A stretch of 64,000 bases of DNA from Leptobrachium leishanense (Eukaryota > Chordata > Amphibia > Anura > Megophryidae), in the NCBI GenBank assembly GCA_009667805.1, contig CM019063.1, forward strand, positions 349,436,862 to 349,500,861. The letters are read 5' to 3'. Within the stretch, counting starts at the first letter, position 1. Every line of letters begins with the position of its first letter. The position numbers and the translations under genes were made by a program. Under the pieces are notes generated by a model. The model saw nothing but the letters and a program-made list of their open reading frames with translations. It was not told where the DNA came from and made no database searches. Positions 1 to 12,248 of the stretch are shown piece after piece.

Positions 1-217
1 TTTATTGCATTTTTTTGTTATAATATACAGACAGGACATGACGTATACATATAAAATGATATATTATGAAACTGCCGAGTCTGCCGGAAAGAACGATATA
101 GAATATGTCTGGGTCATATAATAAAATAAGGCTTCAAAACGCAGTTAAACATGATGAGCGAAACCGGTTAAAATTAGCTCAGCACACAGGTGTGAAATGC
201 CTCAGCAGCGAAAGGGT
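1..217. repeat. Interspersed repeat, right-hand end (hairpin/GGGTTAA family)
   Basis: This stretch is the reverse complement, with moderate divergence, of about 16050-16230. Both contain the run ACAGACAGGACAT, a GTATACATATA block, a GCCGAGTCT block and the GAAACCGGT block. It ends with GCAGCGAAAGGGTTAAAC at about 200-218, the same kind of GGGTTAA terminus seen at 17090, 51087 and 56942. No coding potential is visible. It lies in the intron upstream of ppp2cb exon 3. The superfamily is unknown. Confidence 0.6.
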
Positions 218-825
218 TAAACATGGTAAGGTATAACTGTACCAAAAAATTAACCAAATCCATGACATTATGGTTTTATGCATTGGTTGATTTGACATGG
301 AATGACACTAGAGAAGTGATGGTTAATCTATTCAAAGAATGCCGAAAGCACCGAAAAGTTGGTGAAATGCGCAGATTTTCGATGCTTTCGTCTGACAGGT
401 TTAAACGGGCAAATCCCATAGGTTTCAGTGTAAAAAAAAAACCAAAAAAACTTTATTGAAGTTTTTTTCTTTTCATTTGCAGTAAAAAGTCCTTACTAGA
501 ATTTCTTAAAGGCATTTTTGTTTTTTATTCTGCAACAGACCTTTGTATTATTTTCATAGGACCTTATTTATTTTTTCCATGTGTTTTTAAAAGGTGATTT
601 AAAAATTAGCGTTTTCCTTGTTTTACACTCAGTTTCAGACGCTGATCGTTGGCGTTTGGTGGCACATCGGCTGCATTCAGCGATCTGTTCGGCGGATCAT
701 TGGCGGGTTATTGGAGGATCTCTTTGGTGCACTTCAGAGACCCTGCAGTGAATGTGGAATTCACCGCAGGGTTGGTGTATTGAAGTCACTGAACAAGAGC
801 ACCAGAGTTTTCGTGCTCGGAGTAA
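218..825. repeat. Decayed MITE-like interspersed repeat (CCTATGGGATTCGCC family)
   Basis: Contains the block GGCAAATCCCATAGGTTTCA at about 404-425 and a CACCGCAGGGT block at about 764-775. Both recur at 9930-9950, 18060-18080, 29310-29330, 37670-37700 and 41265-41285, with A/T-rich homopolymer runs between. These copies appear to be one large family of non-autonomous elements scattered through the window. Termini are not clear in this copy. No gene is seen. Confidence 0.5.
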
Positions 826-1083
826 GGACCCGTTCAAACTGTGCGATTTGAAAATCGCACGTTTTTCCGTGCGCTTTTCATATTTGCGATTTTGCAAAAC
901 CCCACCAATGGAAATTGCAAATCGCAAAAAAAGGGTCATGTACCAGCGACATGCTACCGCGACGCTTGACGTCAAGCGGCAAGATGTGAACAGCTCCATT
1001 GAAATGCATTGGAGATGCTACATAGTGCGGATTGTGCCGCGATTTCGTGCGATAAATCGCAGTGTGAACGGGGCCGAACCCCT
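826..1083. mobile_element. Small MITE with inverted ends
   Basis: The left end reads CCCGTTCAAACTGTGCGATT and the right end, reverse-complemented, reads CCCGTTCACACTGCGATT, so the ends form an inverted repeat. The inside is built from inverted words (GCGATTT/AAATCGC) and has no long ORF of note. This resembles PIF/Harbinger or hAT MITEs, but no clear target duplication was found, so the superfamily is open. It sits in the intron before ppp2cb exon 3. Confidence 0.5.
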
Positions 1084-1294
1084 TTAATGATAGTGAGGAT
1101 ACACTGCTAAACAATGAGCGTGGTCAAAACTAGTTTCACATGTTTCCTCCGAACCTGCCATTTGTTGTTGCAAATTGACTCCATTATCGTAGAATAGAAT
1201 ATGATAATGTTATTAGCTCGTATCTTTTAAAAGCTAAATTGAAGTAGTTGTGTAAGTTTGAATCTGTTAAGCTTTTCTAATATTTTCTGCTCAG

Positions 1295-1468
1295 GTGCGT
1301 TATCCAGAGCGTATTACAATATTGAGAGGCAATCATGAGAGTCGACAAATCACCCAAGTCTACGGTTTTTATGATGAGTGCCTACGGAAGTATGGAAACG
1401 CAAATGTATGGAAATATTTCACAGATCTGTTTGACTACCTGCCGTTAACCGCATTAGTGGATGGTCAG
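1295..1468 (+). CDS. ppp2cb: Protein phosphatase 2A catalytic subunit, beta isoform: exon 3 (residues 105-162)
   Basis: This exon encodes 58 residues starting [10 protein letters not shown]. It is preceded by a pyrimidine-rich tract and CAG (1292-1294) and followed by a GT donor (GTGTGT at 1469). Numbered against the 309-residue PP2A catalytic subunit it covers residues 105-162. It includes the metallophosphatase motif GNHE with Asn117 and His118, which bind metal and act in catalysis. PP2A C is the metal-dependent Ser/Thr phosphatase that works with a scaffold A and a variable B subunit in cytosol and nucleus. Residue 108 is proline; I recall RYPERI in vertebrate PPP2CB and RYRERI in PPP2CA, and the neighbouring ubxn8 supports beta. 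Exons 1 and 2 (residues 1-104) are not in the 1294 bases upstream and must lie outside the window. The reading frame has no damage. Confidence 0.95.
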
Positions 1469-2755
1469 GTGTGTATTAAAAAAAATCTGAATGTCTTCAA
1501 CCCCCTTCCCCCCCCCCCCTTACATTTCCCCATTCTTTGTACACACGGGAATTGCCTGAGGCTTTTTGGCTTAAATTTGTTTTGTCTTTCAATTCCTGTT
1601 TGACAGTTGCTTGCAAATTGACATCCATATAATACTTCATTACCTTAGAAACACTGCATGCGGTTTCTTGCATTTTTTTATTTTAAATCTTCCACTTAAC
1701 AAATTTTATTACAGGAAAAAACTGAATTTTATGTAGAGTCTTAGTTGTGAAGTATGGTATGTTATTGAATGATCCTTTATTCTTTTTACAACATTATTAA
1801 ATTCTGATTTAAAGAGGAAACTATTAAATGTACCCCCCCCCCATATTTTACTCTTAAACTGGGTAGATACTGCTGACAGCATCTGCCCAATATTTTCTTT
1901 TCTTTCTGAAATGCTCACCCTTTGTCCCTCAGAGCCAGGCTGCTCCTCCTTCAGCCCAGGGCTTCCAAAATGTGAAAGTGTCTGCAGCCATCTTAACACA
2001 ATTTGCGTATTTATGCACATACTGTAGAAATTGTGCATCGCTCAAAAACCTGGGTACCCAAGTTCCATAGCACCTGTCCAGAATGGTGCTACAGCGTGCA
2101 CACGCACAACCAATACACCAATTCCTGTCTCCTTGTATCTTACATAGGAATAGCTTGGCACACTGGTTTAAACAATACCCCCCCCCCCAATGTGTTAATA
2201 TGTACTAGTTACATTTTGTCCAGAACTGCTTTGCCCCTCGCTTGTTAGCCAGCAAAATGAACCTGCTGAGTACAGGTTCACTTTAAAGCCTTTGTCTATG
2301 TAAAATCAGGGGTTGGATATCTTTATGACCAATGTGATATCTACTGCAATCCTTAATTAGATTTTCCTTGGCACACTTACCTGTTTCTAGCAGTAGGTGC
2401 TGGCATGGTTGTCTTCTGTGTCCATCGTTAACAGAAGGTCATCAAACAGCACTGTGTGATTGGCTCATCATTCATGCCCTCAGTCAGCTGCATGGAGTGA
2501 GCGGTGGGCTGTTCTGTGGGCTGTTCTGTAGGACGGGTTTTCAGCTCACAGCTGTGCTGATGGCAACGTGCCACCAAAATAGGGCAACAGTGAAGTTTTG
2601 GTAGGAAATAACTTTAAACTGTGACGAAAAAGTCTTAAAAATATAGGGAATGATTCACTGTCAAATGAGCACACTTTAAAATGCACCTCTCATGCCCAAC
2701 TTAGATTTTATGTCTCCACTTGATCTGTTCAATAATGTGGATTTATTTATTTTAG
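1469..2755 (+). other. ppp2cb: ppp2cb intron (exons 3-4)
   Basis: Intron bounded by GTGTGT and TTTATTTTAG. It holds A/T-rich sequence with several C homopolymers (about 1509-1519, 1833-1842, 2179-2188). No recognisable element or additional exon was seen. Confidence 0.85.
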
Positions 2756-2863
<108 letters not shown>

Positions 2864-3158
2864 TAATATACTGTATGAACTGAATTTTTAAATTTGGTGC
2901 ATGAGGTAAGTTTATGTACCGGTATTTAGAAATGGATACATAGTCACATACTCTTCTAAATCTGTACCCTAATTTAAACTTTTGATTGTGAATATTCATG
3001 TATAGCATCATTTTGAAATTCTAATACTTGATCTTCTAACCATATTCTTGTGTGGTCAAAGATCATAGTGAATTAAAAACCAACGCAATTTAACTTGCAA
3101 GGGCTAAGCAGGTTCTTTTAATTCGGTAAGTTGAGGTGCTGTATAACACAGAGCTTGA

Positions 3159-3377
<219 letters not shown>

Positions 3378-4261
3378 TAGTCTGTGTACTTCAAATGCCA
3401 TTTCGGGTAGTAAATTGACATGAAAATATATACATCTGTACACCTTTCCTCAACTTAAATGGGCACTTTACTGAAAGGTAGAGTTTTCCTTTTATTGCCT
3501 ATACATAATTAGGCAGAGGCTGCTGACCACCTCTGTCCCAGGTATTTTTTTAGTTTGCCTCATTTTACTTGCCTCTTGTCTCTGCAGTGTTTCTGCGCAA
3601 TATATGCTACTTGCATAGCATAAATGCAAATTGCGCTCTGCAATGGGACTTGTGAACTTTATGTACGCGTGTCCTGTAGTACCTGTGCAGAATGATGAAT
3701 GTGCACAGCTCCGATCCATCGCAGCCTCTCTGATCTCTAGTGTGATTGGTCAAGAGCTAGTGACAGGGAGCGTGCCGACATCACTAGTAACAGAAATAAC
3801 CGGCAGCTGGGAAGTTCCGATTTCCCTGGCTTCTGGTGACGCTGGGTGTGGTGGAGCAAACTACTTCACTTCACCAGCATTTTAGTCAAAATGGAGAGCA
3901 CTCCTCACATCCTGAGCATTTTAGAGTGTTCTTTTCTGTCCGCTCTATTCGGCACTGGGTGCTAAAGTGGGGATGCAAACGGGGGAAGACCTGTGCCTGC
4001 AGGTTTCCCCATAGCATCCCTATTTCAATGTGATATTCCAGGGCAGGCGCAGCTGTCTCTGCACCTTGTCCAAGACCTCATGGAGGTTTGTGTATCCGGA
4101 TTGCGAGCCCTGCGTGCTTTCGTTCTCACGAGATCGCTCTGCAGAGGGCCTCCGCCATTTTTAGAGGCACAGCCGCAGGACCCCACTTTCTCCCAGCACT
4201 CCATGCATGTGCAGCCACGGAGGAACGAAGCAGAGCCCTGCTGCTGGTTCACAGGTTCAAA

Positions 4262-4724
4262 CTAAGGTGGACTGGACACGGAAAGGGGGGTGGACCGGAC
4301 ACGGAAAGGGGGGTGGACCGGACACGGAAAGGTGGACTGGACACGGAAAGGTGGACTGGACACGGAAAGGTGGACTGGACACGGAAAGGGGGGAGGTGGA
4401 CCGGACACGGAAAGGGGGAGGTGGACCGGACACGGAAAGGGGGGAGGTGGACCGGACACGGAAAGGGGGGAGGTGGACCGGACACGGAAAGGGGGGAGGT
4501 GGACCGGACACGGAAAGGGGGGAGGTGGACCGGACACGGAAAGGGGGGAGGTGGACCGGACACGGAAAGGGGGGGTGGACAGGACACGGAAAGGGGGGAG
4601 GTGGACCGACACGGAAAGGGGGGAGGTGGACCGGACACGGAAAGGGGGGAGGTGGACCGGACACGGAAAGGGGGGGGGGGTGGACCGGACACGGAAAGGG
4701 GGGAGGTGGACTGGACACGGAAGG
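4262..4724 (+). repeat. G-rich minisatellite (VNTR) in ppp2cb intron
   Basis: Around twenty head-to-tail units of about 16-27 bases built on GGTGGACCGGACACGGAAAG followed by a G run of variable length. Units differ mainly in the length of the G run and in CCGG versus CTGG. All + frames give TRKGG-type repeats and all - frames give proline-rich repeats, so the overlapping ORFs here are artefacts. The G-rich strand is the sense (transcribed RNA) strand of ppp2cb and has many closely spaced G runs. Confidence 0.95.
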
Positions 4725-5036
4725 CTGGTCTTGGGAGAATTTACATGGGGAGGAAGACTATGGAAGAAGGTGCACGGAATGGGGACTATTAATCAGTGAA
4801 TCGGAGCATATGTTGTGTGAGTGCATATGTTTGAATCTGTGGTTGTGTCTATCAGTGTGTGAATCGGAGTCTAAAACCATGGGCAGTAATTGTGATGCAT
4901 CATCGAATCGTTGACTAATCGCTATCGAATCCTGAGACAAGTGAAGATGTGCAACCCTAGCACTGAGCTGGATTGAGGTCCTCGGACAGGATTTACTGAA
5001 ACAAACATCCCTTCAGTGCCATATGTACTTTACTTG

Positions 5037-5212
5037 CAGGGTTATTCAGAGAAAGGTGAAAACTGGCAGAAGAGAACAATCTAGACCAAATGGCTGATTT
5101 GGAAAGTGAGATAAATGGGAGAATTTTTCTGATTTGGCTATTTTGACCTAGAATTTTCACTTCTCCAGTCTGTCTCCCAAGGTTCACCTTTCTTTGACCA
5201 GACCTGATAGGG
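5037..5212. mobile_element. MITE, GGGTTATTCAGAGAAAGG family
   Basis: Starts CAGGGTTATTCAGAGAAAGG and ends near GGTTCACCTTTCTTTGA, giving loose inverted ends. The internal block around TAGAATTTTCACTTCTCC recurs, inverted, at about 30210-30230, 32465-32500 and 49800-49850. It lies in the intron before ppp2cb exon 6. No coding sequence. Confidence 0.6.
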
Positions 5213-5489
5213 TCACCTCTCTATCCCTGCAAGGTAAATGCGCAGTATGGGAATGGGTTAACTGATGGCTAGTAACTTATAAGGCTTGGCTAGTAGCTCA
5301 GGACCTGAAATTGAGCCCTGCCTTAATTCTTGAAATGCTAATTAAGTACAGGATGCTCACGGAAGCTAGTGCAATCACTGATGCGCAAGGTGATTTTATT
5401 TTTACGGATTTAATGTTAGGAAGGTACTATGGGGGCATGCGTTAACACTTACTCATCGAATGCAGCCATTAGTGTTCACTATGGAATAG

Positions 5490-5669
<180 letters not shown>

Positions 5670-6426
5670 TAAGTACCTTTTTTTTTTTTTCCCTTTAATA
5701 CATTACTTTAGCTTCACCTTACTGGTACATGCTATCTAGAAATAATTTGGCTTAAATACTATGATAGTAAAACCAGGCTTCCTATACTAGTAACCACTCC
5801 AAGGCAAACCATATCTGCTGAGATGGGACAGCTTTCATATTTTAAAATATATTGCTTGCTGTTAAAATTTGACAAGTATTTTTAATGGGTTTTTTTAACT
5901 TTTTTTTTTTTAAAAAGGGACAGTATGCAAGAATTAGATGCTTATTTTGAAACCAGTGTAAAGAGAGCACCAAAAAGTCTGAAGTTCTGCTTTTCTCTTG
6001 CACATATATGCCCGAAAGAGTTTAGAGCGATCATTTATATAGCTACATAACACCATGCCAATTCAGCCTCTGTTATGCCTCTCAGCATTCCCAAAGGAAG
6101 TAAATCCTATGCTTCCCATAGAGAAACCGTAAGACACGCACCATGAACCTTGGACCAAATTGTTGTGTGGTCCAGGACATTTGTGTGACTGGTTTCTGGT
6201 TGGAGTTCTATTATCCATTATGAAGAAGCCTCCTTTCCACAAAACCGTTTTCAAAACTGATACGTTCCTTCAGTTTATTATGTCGCTTAGTGTGTTTTTA
6301 ATTATAGGCTTCAGATGTAACTTTGCGTCAAAAGAGACTTAAGGTTTGTAAGGATTTTTACAGGCCCCATGAGTAAACCTGGTGTTTTATGGTTATATTG
6401 AACTTTAATAGCTGAAAAAATCATAA

Positions 6427-6543
<117 letters not shown>

Positions 6544-7215
6544 GCAATCTTTACATATTGCCTTCATCTGTGCAATTATACTTGGCATTTAAACATACAG
6601 ATGTGTATGTATGTAGACATACACAAAAAAAAATGAAAAAGGTAACTTAAAAATTGGAAATTGCTTTACCTCGCCCGCCCTTTTCTATCCATGCCCAAAA
6701 CACATACACATCTCATTTTTTTTCCCCCGTCTTCTCTCTCCAAGAGAAAGCTAAGGAAACATCACGGACCAAAATGTGCCATACTGTTGACAAATCGTTT
6801 AGCACAATTTGAGACTGCGATTCAGAACTCTATCTCATAGCCCAGTCCATTAGTAAGTTTGCCTGCTGTATTTGTAAGTCATGTTTCCTTCTGAACTTTT
6901 CAGTCAGTAAAGGGTAACTTGCAAGGCCTTTATTCCCTTTTTTTGCACCTACTTTGTAAATTTTTAGCTAGTAGTGATCAGCTGGCATGACATACCACTT
7001 GGAGTTCTTTTTAAGAAAAAGCAAGAGCTAACCACACCCCCTCCCCCACCACCACTGTATATTTTTCTTTAAAAAAAAATAGACAAACTGGAGAAGTCTA
7101 ACCTACCGCGTGTTTGCCATAACATTAATGTACTTTTTTCTGTATATTTGTCAAAAAAGTGCTTGCCGCTCCTTTGATGTATTTGAACAAATAAACTTTC
7201 GATTGTAGACGTCCT
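6544..7215 (+). other. ppp2cb: ppp2cb 3' UTR
   Basis: Non-coding sequence following the stop codon. It is free of recognisable transposons, in contrast to everything downstream. The end is inferred from the AATAAA at 7190-7195 and the GT-rich stretch TGTATGTGTTGG at about 7215-7226. The exact cleavage position is not known. Confidence 0.7.
7190..7195 (+). terminator. ppp2cb: Polyadenylation signal AATAAA of ppp2cb
   Basis: Canonical hexamer about 650 bases after the stop codon, followed 20-30 bases later by a GT-rich element, as expected for a cleavage/polyadenylation site. Confidence 0.75.
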
Positions 7216-7451
7216 GTATGTGTTGGCAATTTTCTTTTTTACAAATGACAACTTTTTGTGCCAGGAAAAACTGCTACTCCATGTACTAGTGTTGCATTTA
7301 TTGTCAAATGTATCTAGGAGTGAACGTTATGCTAGGAGGACTAAAAATAATATGTTGAATACAAATTATACATGGTCACCAACAAATACTTGGTAAAAAT
7401 TAATGGGTGTTTAAGCTCTGCACGTCAGAATTGAAAAATCCATACCCTATA

Positions 7452-7560
7452 TAGGGCTGCAATTAAAGGTTATTATCATAATCGATTAGTTGACAGATTC
7501 ATTTTTTGATTAATAGGATAACAACTTACCCCATTGATTTGATTTAAATTAATAGAATTA
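7452..7560. mobile_element. hAT-type terminal fragment (AGGGCTGCAA end)
   Basis: AGGGCTGCAATTAAAGG, then ATAATCGATTAGTTG, match in inverted form the ends at 22112-22152 and 34440-34482 (AATCGATTATGAAAAT, GTTGCAGCCCT). This is the common vertebrate hAT MITE terminus. A partner right end and an 8-bp duplication could not be assigned to this copy. Confidence 0.55.
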
Positions 7561-7724
7561 AGAAACTGAGTGTTACAAACATAAGCCTTGGCATTCATAG
7601 TTACATAGGCTTTAAAAAGACATGCGTCCATAGAGTTCAGACTTGCACACATCACCTGCTGTTGATCCAAAAGAAGGCAAAAACCTAATAAAAACATGTT
7701 AAATACTATTTAAAATGGCTAATT

Positions 7725-7915
7725 CTTGGACTTCAACATTTCCATTGATAATCCTTCTGCCCCTGCTGCCTCCAAGCTTCTTTCGCTCACATTCTCCCTT
7801 GAACTGGCGCAATCCTCCCTACTCACTGTGAAGGTCACTCTATTGACGTTGTTTTCCAAACTCTGCTCGATTTATGAGTTCACCTGTTGCCTTTTCCACA
7901 TATCTGACCACCACC
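7725..7915 (+). pseudogene. L2-type LINE endonuclease fragment
   Basis: The + frame reads DFNISIDNPS, then a diverged middle and FHISDHHPVA. This matches the layout of the AP-endonuclease domain of L2/CR1 LINEs: GDFNIHVDNP, a spacer, then SDHHL with the catalytic SDH. It is a short 5'- and 3'-truncated relic. A hAT MITE (7916-8103) directly abuts the SDH motif and may have inserted there. Confidence 0.6.
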
Positions 7916-8103
7916 CAGTGGCGTAGCATGGGTTGACAGCGCCCGGGGCAAGGCAAGAATTGGGCACCCCCCCCAACCTGTGGACATGGTAACACACCCT
8001 GATTCCCTTCCAGCAGTATTGACCCCACAAGCACATGTATTGTATATTAACAAAATACTGCTTTAATAAAAAAAATACACATGCCCCCCACGCTACGCCA
8101 CTG
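7916..8103. mobile_element. Short hAT-type MITE (CAGTGGCGTAGC ends)
   Basis: Left end CAGTGGCGTAGCATGGG and right end CACGCTACGCCACTG form an inverted repeat of about 15 bases with CAG...CTG termini, as in hAT elements. An exact 8-bp target duplication is not visible (GACCACCC versus CTACGTCA), so the flanks have diverged or one end is secondary. Confidence 0.65.
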
Positions 8104-8429
8104 CTACGTCACCCTGTCCCAGTATACCCTAGCATAGTTCCACTCTCACACTGTCCCCGGTCACTCTCTCCTCCCCCCCCCCCCAGGTAGCCCCAGTCTC
8201 TCTCCTCTCTCCTCTCCCCCCCCCCCCCTCCCTTGGCAGAGCTGTCCAGGGGGCATAGTGGAGAGCGGATTATAAAGGTGCCTCCCTCAGGTGCCACTGA
8301 CCACTAGAACACTACTCATCTCTGCTTTAGACACACTTGCTCCTCCTCAACTCTGTAAGGCTGGCCGTCCACTGCCGACGTAGTTGGGTGTCCAACTTGG
8401 TCACCCGACTACAGACCATGCCATCGGCC

Positions 8430-8731
8430 GATCGACTTGGCGTTTTTAACTCCATTCGTCTGCGGTGTCGTGTTTTTCCGGCCGCTGCGCTGTGATCGGC
8501 TCCTTCTCGGGTGGGGTTAATCCAGATGTTGCGGGTTTCGGTGTGCATTCGCCTGGGTTTTGCTGTGAGTTTTCTGCGGCTTTTCCCTGCACTACGACGG
8601 CCCGGTGGTGCTTGCTGAATACACCGCAGGGTCGCCGAAATGGGATCGCCAAAATCGTACCGAATTGAAGAGAACGAAAAGTTAACGAATGTGCGGTGAC
8701 TTTTCGATTCTCTTTGAATAACCCTGTAGGT
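8430..8731. mobile_element. GGGTTATTC-family element, one half
   Basis: Ends at 8731 with TTCTCTTTGAATAACCCTG. It shares the blocks GTGCATTCGCC, TGCTTGCTGAATACACCGCA and ATTGAAGAGAAC with 29520-29849 and, inverted, with 63160-64000. The left terminus was not found. ORFs over this stretch on both strands are chance. Confidence 0.6.
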
Positions 8732-9052
8732 GTCAGGGGCAGACTGAACTAATGGAACCACTGGGAAATAGGAGAATATGGGGCCCCCTTGTGTTGCACC
8801 CACAGGAGGCCACACCCATACAAACCCCAACCCGACAACGCAACACCCACATGTACATTGTTGTGCTAAAGAATTTAACTTTTCTTTTTGAAGATTACTG
8901 ACACACTGCACATTAGAGCTCCACAGCATTAAAACTCACAAATGTGCACTTTGTATCAGCATATCACAGAGCACACCAGCAATAAAACAAATGTGGAGTG
9001 TGGATGAGCGTATCACCGCTACACCGCCTTCCCCACGTTCTTTTCTACACCC

Positions 9053-9185
9053 GTTCCCCCTCAGCAGGCCCCCCTCACTTTGTTCCCCCTCAGCAGGCCC
9101 CCCTCACTTTGTTCCCCCTCAGCAGGCCCCCCTCACTTTATCCCCCCCAGCAGGCCCCCCTCACTTTATCCCCCCCCCCCCCCAG
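9053..9185. repeat. Tandem repeat, about 27-bp unit
   Basis: About five units of TCAGCAGGCCCCCCTCACTT with a variable end (TGTTCCCCC or TATCCCCCC), ending in a long C run. The proline-rich ORFs here are repeat artefacts. Confidence 0.9.
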
Positions 9186-9759
9186 CAGACTGTCGATGGG
9201 GGTGAGTCATAACGACCAAGTGTCAAATTAAGTTCTCTGGCTCCAGACGTAGACTGGCTGGACCTTTTGCAGGACTACTCTGACCTCATCCTTTGTTATG
9301 CTCTTCTGCAGGTGCGTGCAGTACGCATCATGTGACATGGTGGATGAAGGGATGGCCCTAATGCCGCGCTCTTATTTTCAATGTGGGAGGCATGCTGAAT
9401 TCTGAATGTGGGAGCGAAACACGCTCAGAGTGCGCGCGCGCCCTATGTGTAGTGCGCTGCTGGGCTGAGCCATCTAAACAGATCAAATGGCTCCAGATTC
9501 TGAGTCCGATACCGGAGCTGAGGGGGGATTAAGAAACGGGTGGCTGCGGGGCCCACTGTGCCAGCCAGCCCAGTACACATCCAAAGACCAGGCCCTCTGG
9601 CACTGCCAGAGTGCCCAACGGGTCAGTCCGCCCCTGTTAGGTGTTTTTTTGTGGGGGTTTTTAGGATATAAGAGAGGCGTTTCTAACCTGTCCAAAAATG
9701 AAATCTGAAGAACCCAACTGTACTGCCGCTACGCCTATGCAAAAATAAGTTTACATTAA

Positions 9760-10260
9760 GAAAATACCGGTTTCCCATTTTTAAAAAATTTTTTTATAGT
9801 AAATTATACAATATAAGATGAAAATAATGGTTTCTTTAAAAAGTCCAGAAATGTAAAACCAGCAGTGTGCACTTTTGGACAAATAATGGTAAAACAGTCT
9901 GGTCACTATGGAGTTAAAAACAAATTACACTGAAGCCTATGGGATTCGCCTGGTCCAACCTGTTGAATTGAAACACGGAAAATCAGATCATTTTGCTGAA
10001 ATTTCAGTGCAATTTGGCAGTCTGAATAGACAAATCTATAGTTTTCTATGGGACCATTTCAGTGCCACTGTATTTCGCTGTCAAATCACCTGTATTTGGC
10101 AAATTTTTAATAGGTGCATTTCTGTGGCAAGTAGTCTAAGGTGAAATTTGGTGGCAAATTCACACATTGGTGAATAGCACCTCTTGTGAACCCTAAAACC
10201 AACCCTAAAACCAATTGTGGTCAAAGCACGGTTTTATGGATTTTTCTGAGTACAAATCCA
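9760..10260. repeat. Decayed MITE-like repeat (CCTATGGGATTCGCC family)
   Basis: Contains GCCTATGGGATTCGCCTGGT at about 9936-9955, TTTCAGTGCAATTTGGC and a TCTGAATAGAC block, the same modules seen at 218-825, 17877-18425 and 37250-37860. No clean termini; no coding sequence. Confidence 0.5.
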
Positions 10261-10301
10261 TAATTATTTGAGTAACACTTAACATTTTTCAGGAATAGAT
10301 A

Positions 10302-11927
<1,626 letters not shown>

Positions 11928-12248
11928 TATACACACCCACAAATTAACACCTAAGGATCTATTCATTATACATCGAACTTGCCAGCCAACAGAAATTTTG
12001 GGGCCCGTTACGGACTCTCAGAATGAGCCTCTTCCCATAGGAAATACAATGTTTAGTGTGAATCGTGATCCTATTACAAAGTGGTAGTCCTGATATCTTA
12101 AAATCACACACATTGCTCGCACAACATAGCAATAGATCTCCAACGGTAAAGGCAGTGAGTCTCTCCTTTTTCAGGTCCCCCTCCCTTCATCATGTCCATC
12201 TCCCCACCTCCCTTTTCAGTCCATTTCACCTCTTAGTTCTCATGTTCA

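Noticed and set aside
1295..1603. ORF starting at GTG in ppp2cb exon 3 and running past 1468
   Set aside because: The GTG is the Val105 codon after a splice acceptor, not a start, and the frame after 1468 is intron.
3631..4265. Possible extra exon or retrogene in the ppp2cb intron
   Set aside because: Translations show no similarity to any family I know, and the protein is complete without it.
4088..4914. Overlapping ORFs of 147-235 residues on both strands
   Set aside because: All lie over the G-rich VNTR; five frames are open at once, which is a composition effect.
8327..8929. 200-residue - strand ORF
   Set aside because: It overlaps a repeat-family element shared with 29500-29849 and 63160-64000, has no recognisable domain and is not conserved as a frame between copies.
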